64,000 nucleotides of DNA from Desulfobacterium sp. (GTDB taxonomy: Bacteria; Desulfobacterota; Desulfobacteria; Desulfobacterales; Desulfobacteraceae). This document shows positions 56,982 to 64,000 of this stretch, in pieces. The stretch is taken from positions 1-64,000 of the forward strand of contig JAEINR010000005.1 of assembly GCA_016342325.1 (NCBI GenBank). The letters are read 5' to 3'. A program made the position numbers and the translations under genes. Within the stretch, counting starts at the first letter, position 1. Every line of letters starts with the position of its first letter. The notes beneath the pieces were generated by a model. That model saw only the letters and a program-made list of their open reading frames with translations, was not told where the DNA came from and ran no database searches.

Positions 56982-57740
56982 TCAGAATCTCAGAGACAGG
57001 CACGTCAGACCGCCGTCCATTTTTCTTGTTTCACTGGTTTCAAGCTCGACAATGTTCATGCCAAGTTTGTCCAGCTTGCTCTTTGTGTCAGGATAACCCG
57101 CAGGCATGATCAGGGTCTCGTTAATGAGCAGGGTGTTTCCCGCGTATTCCTCTCCATCTTTGAGTACGATCAGTTCATATCCTTCCAGCTCTTTCCGGGA
57201 CGCAAACTCTTTGGTGATGAGCAGGGTGTTTTTGCCGACATAATTTACGCTGGATTTAAAATGAAGGCCTGCTTCAACCGGTACGCTATCCCAGGTGTTG
57301 CCGTATTTCTCAAGAATTTTGCCCAACTGGGCAGCTCCTTCGGCGTTTGTTCTGTCAGAGATACCGATGAAAAAATGGGTTCCGACCATTAGCACGTCAC
57401 CACCATCAACGGTTCCGGGGGCGATTATCTTTTCAATGGGCTTGTATTTTGAAAGAGCGGGTTCAATGGTTACTTCCTCCCCTTTTCTGGCATCGGCCCC
57501 GGGGTTTGTGATCACTGCGACATCCGGCGTGACCACTGCCGTATCTTCGACAAAATGGGCATCTGGAAAATCATTCTCAGCTTCAAGTATTTCCACGTCA
57601 AGGCCCAGATCTTTAAGGGTTTCGATATAGGCCGTGTGCTGGTCGAGCATCAACTCGTAACTGGGCACGCCAAGGTCTGATGTTGTGAGTCCTCTACTGA
57701 AGTTTTTACATGGAATACGTGTAATTGCAAATTTAAACAT
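56982..57740 (-). CDS. DDAH-family amidinohydrolase
   Basis: 252 aa. The fold is that of dimethylarginine dimethylaminohydrolase/arginine deiminase relatives: VEDTAVVTPDVAVI, GTVDGGDVLMVGTHFFIGIS with the substrate aspartates and histidine, and a C-terminal nucleophile cysteine in DGGLTCLSLRF. Such enzymes release citrulline and an amine from methylated arginine or a similar guanidine. The short length (DDAH about 255-285) fits. The adjacent amino-acid ABC transporter and zinc-ribbon gene suggest a salvage role for arginine-like compounds. Confidence 0.85.
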   Translation of the reverse strand: MFKFAITRIPCKNFSRGLTTSDLGVPSYELMLDQHTAYIETLKDLGLDVEILEAENDFPDAHFVEDTAVVTPDVAVITNPGADARKGEEVTIEPALSKYKPIEKIIAPGTVDGGDVLMVGTHFFIGISDRTNAEGAAQLGKILEKYGNTWDSVPVEAGLHFKSSVNYVGKNTLLITKEFASRKELEGYELIVLKDGEEYAGNTLLINETLIMPAGYPDTKSKLDKLGMNIVELETSETRKMDGGLTCLSLRF

Positions 57741-57989
57741 AACTGCCCCTGAAGAAAAATTAGCTTTTTATATGAAACGCCGATGAAAGCGATGTAATCA
57801 ATGGCGTTGGCTCCGCGTCTTCGACCCATTTTTAGTTGTGGCTGAAGCACAAAGACCATGCTCCGGCCATGCCGGTTATTAAAAATTACAAAAAATAGTA
57901 ACATGTTTATAAGGGACGCACAGGACTGTCAAGCATATTATGCCCCCAGGGCCCATTTCCAGGGCATGGGCAAGAATAAAAATCATGGC

Positions 57990-58030
57990 ATAAAAAATGC
58001 CGGTCAGGATTTCCCTGGCCGGCATTTTTC
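57990..58030 (-). terminator. Terminator of the haem operon
   Basis: On the minus strand AAAAATGCCGG / CCGGCATTTTTT with a 15-base loop, 34 bases after the ahbD stop. T-rich tracts on both sides allow function in both directions. The rest of 57741-58063 contains no gene. Confidence 0.8.
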
Positions 58031-58063
58031 TTTTAACCCGGTTATCATATGACCCAGGTTATC

Positions 58064-59155
58064 TTATTTCTTTTTGGGCTGATAGGTGCAGAGGGGTTCT
58101 TCCGCCATGTAGTCCCCAGTGGCCTCATAGGCCCTGGCCCGGCAGCCGCCGCAGACACGGGTGTATTCGCAGGCCCCGCATTTGCCGTCATAGTTTTCGA
58201 CTTTGCGTAACCGGTTGAACACCTCGGAGTTTTCCCACACCTCTTTGAAGTGGGTGGTGGTGATGTTTCCGCACTCCACATCCAGGAAGCCGCAGGTCTG
58301 CACCTTTCCCGTGTGGGAGATGAAGCAGAAGCCGGTGCCAGCAAGGCAGCCCCTTGTGACGGCATCAAGCCCGTGGGTATCGAAGGTGACCTTTTTCCCT
58401 TCCTCCTTTGCCCGCTGGCGCAGTATCCGGTAGTAGTGGGGGGCGCAAGTGGCCTTGAGTTGAAGGGAGGTTTTTTCCCGCTGGTCGTAGAACCAGTTAA
58501 GGGTCTTTTCATACTCTTTGGCATCAATCTCCTGGTCCACGATGTACTTTCCCCTGCCCGTTGGAACAAGGAGAAAAATGTGGTGGGCCACGGCCCCGAG
58601 ACGCTCTGCCAGGGCCAGGATACTGGGGATCTCATCAAGGTTGGCCTTGGTGATGACCGTGTTGATCTGAAAGTCGATGCCGGCTTCCTTGGCCATTGTG
58701 ATGCCGTTGAGTGCGCCCTCAAAGGCCCCGTCCACGCCGCGGAAAGCGTCGTGGCTCTCCTTGGTGGCACCGTCCAGGCTGATGCTGATCCGTTTGATGC
58801 CGGACGCTTTCATCTTCCGTGCGTTTTCAGGGGTGATCATGGTGCCGTTGGGCGCCATTACCATCCTGAGACCGATGGAGGTGCCGTAGGAAGCAATGTC
58901 AAATATATCTTCCCGGAGCAAGGGCTCGCCCCCGGTGAGAATAATGATGGGTTCTCCCACCTCCCGGATCTGGTCGAGGAGCCTGAACGAGGCTTCCGTG
59001 TCCAGATCATCGGGGTAGTCATGATCCTCTGCCGCTGCCCTGCAGTGGACACAGGCAAGATTGCACCTTCGGGTGGTCTCCCAGGCGACAAGCCGCAGGG
59101 TGTTTGAGTGGTCGCCCACAGGGTGACCTGTTTTCGGATGGCTTCCAGGATGCAT
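58064..59155 (-). CDS. ahbD: Radical SAM haem synthase AhbD
   Basis: 363 aa. Radical SAM motif TTRRCNLACVHCRA (C-x3-C-x2-C, about residues 30-42) and a C-terminal auxiliary-cluster region with CGFLDVEC and CGACEYTRVCGGC (SPASM-like). This architecture fits AhbD, which oxidatively decarboxylates the two propionates of iron-coproporphyrin III to give haem b in the alternative pathway. The order ahbC-hemB-ahbD matches the Desulfovibrio vulgaris cluster. Last gene of the operon, four bases behind hemB. Confidence 0.9.
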   Translation of the reverse strand: MHPGSHPKTGHPVGDHSNTLRLVAWETTRRCNLACVHCRAAAEDHDYPDDLDTEASFRLLDQIREVGEPIIILTGGEPLLREDIFDIASYGTSIGLRMVMAPNGTMITPENARKMKASGIKRISISLDGATKESHDAFRGVDGAFEGALNGITMAKEAGIDFQINTVITKANLDEIPSILALAERLGAVAHHIFLLVPTGRGKYIVDQEIDAKEYEKTLNWFYDQREKTSLQLKATCAPHYYRILRQRAKEEGKKVTFDTHGLDAVTRGCLAGTGFCFISHTGKVQTCGFLDVECGNITTTHFKEVWENSEVFNRLRKVENYDGKCGACEYTRVCGGCRARAYEATGDYMAEEPLCTYQPKKK

Positions 59156-59159
59156 GGTC

Positions 59160-60143
59160 TTAATATTCCCTCGTGTTGAGCGCCTTGGCAGCTTCCATGG
59201 CAGAATAGGTGAGAATCATGTCGGCACCGGCTCGTTTGATGGAGAGCAGGGTTTCCATGACCATCTTCTGCCCGTCGATCCATCCCATCATCTCGCCTGC
59301 CTTGATCATGGCATATTCGCCGCTCACGCTGTAGGCGGCCAGGGGAAGATCGATCTCATCCCTCAGGCGGCTGATGATGTCAAGATAGGAGAGGGCGGGT
59401 TTCACCATGATGATGTCGGCGCCTTCTTCGATGTCCATGGTGGCCTCCCGGATGGCTTCCAGGGCGTTAGCCGGATCCATCTGGTAGGTCTTCCTGTCAC
59501 CGAACTGGGGGGTTGAATCCGCAGCCTCCCTAAAGGGGCCATAGAATGCCGAAGCATACTTAACGGCGTAGGACATGATGGGAATACCTGAAAAACCTTC
59601 TTCGTCAAGGGTCTGGCGGATTTCACCCACACGGCCGTCCATCATGTCCGATGGAGCCACCATGTCTGCTCCCGACTGGGCGTGGGAGAGGGCGGTCCTT
59701 GCCAGAAGATCCAGGGATGCGTCATTGTCGACTTTGCCGTTCTCCACCATGCCGCAGTGGCCGTGGTCTGTGTACTGGCAGAGGCAGACATCGGTGAGGA
59801 CCGCGATCTCGGGAACACTTTCCTTGACCGCCTTGATCGCCTTTTGAACGATGCCGTCATGGGCATAGGCCCCGGTGCCAAGGGGATCTTTCTTCTCCGG
59901 CAGGCCGAAAAGCATGACCGCTGGGATGCCAAGGTCATGGGCTTCCTTGACCGTCTTGACCAGCATATCGCAGGAGAGGTGAAAGTGTCCCGGCATGGAC
60001 GGAATCGGTTTCTTGACGCTCTTGCCCTCCACCGCAAATAGCGGCAGTATGAGATCGTCCACCAGGAGGGTGGTCTCACGGATCATGCGTCTGAAATTAC
60101 TATTATCCCTGAGGCGTCTTGCTCTAAAATCCGGAAACAGCAC
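59160..60143 (-). CDS. hemB: Porphobilinogen synthase
   Basis: 327 aa. Zinc-type active site DVCLCQYTDHGHCG. The catalytic lysines lie in VKYASAFYGPFREAA (about 200) and MVKPALSYLD (about 250). The enzyme condenses two 5-aminolevulinate molecules into porphobilinogen, the common precursor for sirohaem, cobalamin and haem. It lies between ahbC and ahbD with gaps of two and four bases, so all three are cotranscribed. Confidence 0.97.
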   Translation of the reverse strand: MLFPDFRARRLRDNSNFRRMIRETTLLVDDLILPLFAVEGKSVKKPIPSMPGHFHLSCDMLVKTVKEAHDLGIPAVMLFGLPEKKDPLGTGAYAHDGIVQKAIKAVKESVPEIAVLTDVCLCQYTDHGHCGMVENGKVDNDASLDLLARTALSHAQSGADMVAPSDMMDGRVGEIRQTLDEEGFSGIPIMSYAVKYASAFYGPFREAADSTPQFGDRKTYQMDPANALEAIREATMDIEEGADIIMVKPALSYLDIISRLRDEIDLPLAAYSVSGEYAMIKAGEMMGWIDGQKMVMETLLSIKRAGADMILTYSAMEAAKALNTREY

Positions 60144-60145
60144 GA

Positions 60146-61333
60146 TCAGTCCTCCTTTCGTATCTCATCATCGGTTAAAAAGCAGGCAGGATCCGTGTCC
60201 CAGGGGTCGCCGGCAATGGACTCGGCCCTGGCCCTGAAGTTTCCTGCACAGACGTCAAGCCAGCGACAATCGGCGCACCGGTTCTTGACGTGTTTCTTCT
60301 TTTCCTTGAGTTTCATGAGAAATTCGTTGGATTCATCGGTCCAAACCTCGGAAAAGGGCTTGTCCTTGACGTTGCCAAGGCTCTTGTCCCGCCAGAACTG
60401 GTCGGGATAAACTTCACCGTCCCAGGAGATGCAGCCAAAACCACGGCCTGAGCTATTGCCCTCGTTCATCTGAAGCAGTTCCAGCACATCCGCTGCCCGT
60501 TCCGGATTCTCTTCTAAAAGTTTGAGGTACAGGTAGGGACCGTCAGCGTGGTTGTCCACGGTGAGGATTTCCTTGGGAATATTACGGTCATGGAGGTCTT
60601 TGGTGCGCTCCATGATGAGATCCAGGGCCCCACGTGTCTCTTCGTGGCTGAGATCCTCGTTTGCGATCTCAGATCCCCGGCCGGAATAAACCAGGTGATA
60701 GAAGCAGGCCCGGGGCACATTCATCTCTTCGAGAAGGTCGAAGATGCCTGGAATCTCAGAGACGTTCCGCTTGTTGATAGTAAACCGCAGTCCTACTTTG
60801 ATACCGGCTTCCTGGCAGTTCCTGATGGCGGCCAGTGCCCGCTTAAACGAGCCGTTTATGCCCCGGAACTTGTCGTGGGTCTCTTCCAGGCCGTCCAGGC
60901 TGATGCCCACGTAGGACAGGCCGATCTCTTTCAGGACCTTTGCCATCTCTTTGGTGATAAGGGTACCGTTGGTGGAGATGACTGCCCTCATGCCCTTGCT
61001 CACGGCATACTCGGCATATTCAGCAAGTCTTGGGTGAACTGTGGGCTCGCCGCCTGAAAAGAGGATTACCGGTACGCCGAACGCTGCCAGGTCGTCGATC
61101 ATTGCCAGGCTTTGTTCACGGTTGAGCTCGTTGTCGTAGGAGAGATCTTCCGACTGTGCATAGCAGTGAACGCATTTGAGGTTGCACCGCCGGGTCATGT
61201 TCCAAACGACGACAGGCTTCTTGTCGGCGGAGAACTGAAGCAGGTGAGAGGGAAGGGTCCCTGAGTCGCGGGAGTACCGCAACGCATCCGAGGGTTCTAC
61301 AGTTGCGCAGTAAAGTTTTGAAATTCCAATCAT
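60146..61333 (-). CDS. ahbC: Radical SAM enzyme AhbC
   Basis: 395 aa. MTRRCNLKCVHCYAQ (about 47-61) binds the SAM-cleaving cluster. A C-terminal CISWDGEVYPDQFW and CADCRWLDVCAGN region carries the second cluster (SPASM-like). By position and similarity it is AhbC, which removes two acetate side chains from didecarboxysirohaem to give iron-coproporphyrin III. Its start overlaps the ClpX-like gene stop by four bases (ATGA), indicating translational coupling. Confidence 0.9.
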   Translation of the reverse strand: MIGISKLYCATVEPSDALRYSRDSGTLPSHLLQFSADKKPVVVWNMTRRCNLKCVHCYAQSEDLSYDNELNREQSLAMIDDLAAFGVPVILFSGGEPTVHPRLAEYAEYAVSKGMRAVISTNGTLITKEMAKVLKEIGLSYVGISLDGLEETHDKFRGINGSFKRALAAIRNCQEAGIKVGLRFTINKRNVSEIPGIFDLLEEMNVPRACFYHLVYSGRGSEIANEDLSHEETRGALDLIMERTKDLHDRNIPKEILTVDNHADGPYLYLKLLEENPERAADVLELLQMNEGNSSGRGFGCISWDGEVYPDQFWRDKSLGNVKDKPFSEVWTDESNEFLMKLKEKKKHVKNRCADCRWLDVCAGNFRARAESIAGDPWDTDPACFLTDDEIRKED

Positions 61334-63072
61334 GATATCTTTTTCCTGATAAGGCTCTCCAGAAAGGCTTCATGGTCCAGAAGCGCTTTTCGGGGTATGA
61401 AGAACCGGTTGGTTTTTGATTTTTCCCGGATCAGATTGAGACCGTCGTAAAAATCGTTGTAGATCTTTGTCATTATGTCTTCAGATGTAATATAGTGCTT
61501 GATGAACTGCTCGATGAGAAAATCAACGGCATCCTCTTCAAACACGATATTGAGATCATACTTCTGGTAGAAGTCCACCTCTATTTTTTTGACTGCTTCA
61601 TAATAACCCTTGATGGTCTTGATGGCCGTTCCAAGTTCGGTCACATGGGCGCAGTAGTACTGGGCCACAAGTTCACTCCTGAACTTTGAAAGGGTCAGGC
61701 CGTGGCGCAGGGAGAGGTTTTTCCAGTTGTCTGAGATATAGCGGTTGATATACTGTTGCTCTGTTTCGCTTGCGGTAAGATAGTTTTTTTCGAACCTGTC
61801 CCGGTGTTCGTCGGCAAGAATGGCAGCAAGCTGGGTCCCGGGATCGGAAAGCACCTCCGGGGTCACAACAAATTTTGTGACCGTTGAAGAGGGAAGTTTT
61901 TCCTCAAATTCCAGTAATGCATTTTCAACCACGCTCACAAGGCCCCGGGCGCCTGTGTTCTCCCTAGCGGCCCTTTCTGCAAGGAGATGAAGGGATTCGT
62001 TGGTGAAAACGATATCAATGCCGTAGGCGGCAAAATCCAAGCGTTTTCCAAGGATCACCGGATTGTTCGGCATCCGCAGTATGGAAAAGAGATCCTCTTT
62101 TGACAGGGAATCAAGGATGCACCGCACCGGAAGCCTGCCGATGAATTCGGATTCAAATCCGAATTCCACCAGATCCTCGGCCGTAAGTTGTTTAAGAACC
62201 TTGTTGGCATCTCCGTTTTTTGTAAGGGAAGAGCCAAAGCCCATGGTGTGATGGGTCACCCGTCGGGTGACGATTTCGGCAAGGTCGGAAAAGGCGCCGC
62301 TCATGATAAAGAGGATGTTGGCCGTGTTTACCCGGCGCTGACTCCTTTTCCCCGTTCGCTGAAAGCTCTCAAGTTCCTGCATCATGGAGACGGGATCGTG
62401 GGGGACCTTGAGATCCACGTCGGTCTCTTCCATGGGTTTCAAAAGCGCCCGCTGCACGCCGGTTCGGGAGATGTCTGCTCCGTGAAGGTTGCGGCTCGAC
62501 GCGATCTTGTCGATCTCATCGATATAGATGATGCCGCACTCGGCAAGCTCAATGTCATCATCCGCTTCCTTGACCAGATCCCGGACAAGGTCATCTACAT
62601 CTCCGCCCACATAGCCGGTTTCGGAAAACTTGGTGGCATCGGCTTTAACAAAGGGGACGCCGATTCTCTTTGCAATGAGCTTGACCAGATAGGTCTTGCC
62701 TACGCCGGTGGGGCCTAGCATGAGAATATTGGATTTGATGCTTCCGGTTATCGTGGCTTCTGAATCCCTGGATAACTCCAAGTGCTTGACCCGGTTGAAG
62801 TGGGTGCAGATCTTGGTCGCTAAAACAGACTTGGCCCGCTCCTGTTTCACAATGTATTGATCCAGGTAGGCAATGAGTTCCGTGGGCTTGATGTCGAAGT
62901 TTATAAGTTTTTTCCTGCCTTCGGATGTGTCTTTTCCGGAAACCGGCACCTCATTGGGTGCCAGGGAAGGGGAAACAATCTTAACGGTTCCTCCGAACTT
63001 CTTATTGAGAAACTCGCCAAGCTCCTTTTCTATCTTCTTGGGGTCGGGTATATTTTCGTTTTTCTCTTTCAT
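61330..63072 (-). CDS. ClpX-like AAA+ ATPase without zinc domain
   Basis: 580 aa, clearly related to ClpX/HslU: AYLDQYIVKQERAKSVLATKI, Walker A GPTGVGKTYL (about 119), Walker B IIYIDEIDKIAS (about 188), and GARGLVSVVENALLEFE in the C-terminal small domain. It lacks the N-terminal zinc-binding domain of true ClpX and has a C-terminal extension of about 150 residues (about 430-580) with no recognised family. No ClpP-docking IGF loop is obvious by eye, so it may act alone as an unfoldase. It is the first gene of the haem operon. A role in protecting, assembling or turning over haem enzymes is an idea from position only. Confidence 0.85.
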   Translation of the reverse strand: MKEKNENIPDPKKIEKELGEFLNKKFGGTVKIVSPSLAPNEVPVSGKDTSEGRKKLINFDIKPTELIAYLDQYIVKQERAKSVLATKICTHFNRVKHLELSRDSEATITGSIKSNILMLGPTGVGKTYLVKLIAKRIGVPFVKADATKFSETGYVGGDVDDLVRDLVKEADDDIELAECGIIYIDEIDKIASSRNLHGADISRTGVQRALLKPMEETDVDLKVPHDPVSMMQELESFQRTGKRSQRRVNTANILFIMSGAFSDLAEIVTRRVTHHTMGFGSSLTKNGDANKVLKQLTAEDLVEFGFESEFIGRLPVRCILDSLSKEDLFSILRMPNNPVILGKRLDFAAYGIDIVFTNESLHLLAERAARENTGARGLVSVVENALLEFEEKLPSSTVTKFVVTPEVLSDPGTQLAAILADEHRDRFEKNYLTASETEQQYINRYISDNWKNLSLRHGLTLSKFRSELVAQYYCAHVTELGTAIKTIKGYYEAVKKIEVDFYQKYDLNIVFEEDAVDFLIEQFIKHYITSEDIMTKIYNDFYDGLNLIREKSKTNRFFIPRKALLDHEAFLESLIRKKIS

Positions 63073-63356
63073 AGTGATTTAATATAACCACAGGCATGGA
63101 TAAATCAAGTTTGTTTGGGTCCCTTTACCTGCTTTTTTGTAAAAAGCATACAGGGCTGTCCCGTGGACCGACGCACCACGGCTGAAGGAATGATTTTTGA
63201 CTTGAACCCCATGGCCCTGCAACCGTGGGGCCGGGCAGGTTCCCAGGTGATATAATGGTGGCAGCATAGGTGACAATTTATGGAAGGTGTTTTCTTCATC
63301 TGATCCTAAATAAAAGAGCCACGAACATTTATGCAATGCGCGCGGCTCTCAGTACC

Positions 63357-63441
63357 TGGTGCCGAAGGGGAGATTTGAACTCCCACGGGTCGCCCCACAC
63401 GCCCCTCAAGCGTGCGTGTCTACCAATTCCACCACTTCGGC
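63357..63441 (-). tRNA. tRNA-Leu (anticodon GAG)
   Basis: 85 bases. Acceptor arm GCCGAAG/CTTCGGC (discriminator A, CCA encoded). The anticodon stem CACGC/GCGTG encloses loop TTGAGGG with anticodon GAG. A long variable arm marks a class II tRNA, and the T-arm contains GAGTTCAAATCTC. It lies between secG and the haem operon. Confidence 0.95.
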
Positions 63442-63531
63442 AAACTTTAACTTTTCGCAGGCGAATTGACACCTTCTCCTGTTAGAGAGGGAGGGTTTTA
63501 TATCAATTCAAGCGCAAATATCTACAGCAAG

Positions 63532-63834
63532 TTAGTTACTGTCTGTTCCAGCCGGCTGCTCAATGGGTGCAGGCGAGTCAGTCGTCATTACGGATGTCTG
63601 GGAGCTGTGACCTGACCTGTAAGCAAGGGTGAGGGATGTCAGCATGAAAATGATTGCTATTCCTGTTGTAACTTTACTTAGCAGGGTTGCCGGGCCTGAA
63701 CCGCCGAACAGTGCCTGGGACGAGGCACCACCCAGGGATGCGCCCATTCCGGCGCCTTTCCCCGTCTGGAGTAAAACAATCATGACTAGGAGAATACAGG
63801 CAGTTACGTGTATGGATAATAGTAGGGTATTCAT
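63532..63834 (-). CDS. secG: Preprotein translocase subunit SecG
   Basis: 100 aa. Two hydrophobic helices (about 4-22 and 51-70) are linked by LLQTGKGAGMGASLGGASSQALFGGSG, the signature loop of SecG. A polar tail follows. It stabilises SecYE during export. It lies five bases downstream of tpiA, a frequent pairing. Confidence 0.93.
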   Translation of the reverse strand: MNTLLLSIHVTACILLVMIVLLQTGKGAGMGASLGGASSQALFGGSGPATLLSKVTTGIAIIFMLTSLTLAYRSGHSSQTSVMTTDSPAPIEQPAGTDSN

Positions 63835-63839
63835 ATTTT

Positions 63840-64000
63840 TTATCTATCATACCTTATGATTTGAATAAATGCATCAACGTCAAGACTTGCTCCGCCAACC
63901 AGAGCACCGTCAACATCGTCCAGGGCCATCAGTTCCGAGGCATTTTTAGGTTTAACAGAGCCACCATACAGTATCCGGATTGACATCGCAAGTTCATTTC
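63840..64000 (-). CDS. tpiA: Triosephosphate isomerase, 3' part only
   Basis: The last 52 codons run off the window's right edge. The phosphate-binding loop [15 protein letters not shown] and the C-terminal [16 protein letters not shown] segment are characteristic of TpiA. It interconverts dihydroxyacetone phosphate and glyceraldehyde-3-phosphate. Cotranscription with secG is likely. Confidence 0.93.
   Translation of the reverse strand, partial: NELAMSIRILYGGSVKPKNASELMALDDVDGALVGGASLDVDAFIQIIRYDR

Overview
The window looks like a chromosome segment from a sulfate-reducing deltaproteobacterium of the Desulfobacterales. The basis is the alternative-heme cluster ahbC-hemB-ahbD, a small assimilatory-type siroheme sulfite reductase, the likely use of selenocysteine, pyrophosphate-dependent phosphofructokinase next to class I aldolase, and a deltaproteobacterial style of core operons. 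A Desulfobacterium/Desulforapulum-like host would fit, but this is inference from gene content, not from a database match. No base-composition figures were computed; statements about AT-richness are by eye.

Bases 1-8680 are an AT-richer integrated element. The left edge carries two 19-base repeats that look like an insertion-sequence end, and they cut off a DUF3987 replication-type protein. Next come a helix-turn-helix regulator and a rightward block: ERF single-strand annealing protein, Cas4-like Fe-S nuclease, a 70-aa protein, a CobS/MoxR-type AAA+ ATPase, a DUF3150 protein, a CobT-like VWA protein with an HExxH motif, and two small zinc-ribbon or membrane proteins. Three terminator-like hairpins each lie 24-26 nt ahead of a start codon in this block. 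The element stops beside tRNA-Thr(CGT), a plausible attachment site.

Bases 8811-25310 are compact core genome. A leftward patatin-like phospholipase is followed by a rightward run: mfd, a SurA_N-like lipoprotein, a SurA-like foldase, mgtE, recO, a GHMP kinase, glyQ, glyS, a small conserved protein, a nucleoside phosphorylase, ligA and an EamA permease. Several of these overlap by a few bases, which suggests coupled translation.

Bases 25460-46400 are looser and AT-richer, with single-gene units, strong terminators and decayed genes. They hold a bile-acid-symporter-type permease with an extra N-terminal domain, a truncated DUF2179 membrane protein, class I fructose-bisphosphate aldolase, an OmpA-type lipoprotein behind a 40-aa membrane peptide, a transporter scar fused to a frameshifted sugar-binding protein, a FadL-type porin and a lipoprotein 5'-nucleotidase separated by a perfect 15-bp inverted repeat, the small sulfite reductase, and a 1674-aa kinase/ATPase/GAF/GGDEF sensor. 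The most notable gene is a peroxiredoxin-SRPBCC fusion at 44029-45114. Its catalytic cysteine codon is an in-frame TGA followed by a SECIS-like hairpin, so it is very probably a selenoprotein.

Bases 46500-64000 return to ordered operons: ftsY-yebG-hydrolase (leftward), a diguanylate cyclase and long PPi-phosphofructokinase (rightward), D-serine dehydratase, a polar amino-acid ABC transporter with a DDAH-family hydrolase and a small zinc-ribbon protein (leftward), a ClpX-like ATPase-ahbC-hemB-ahbD operon for haem synthesis from sirohaem (leftward), tRNA-Leu(GAG), secG, and the 3' end of tpiA.
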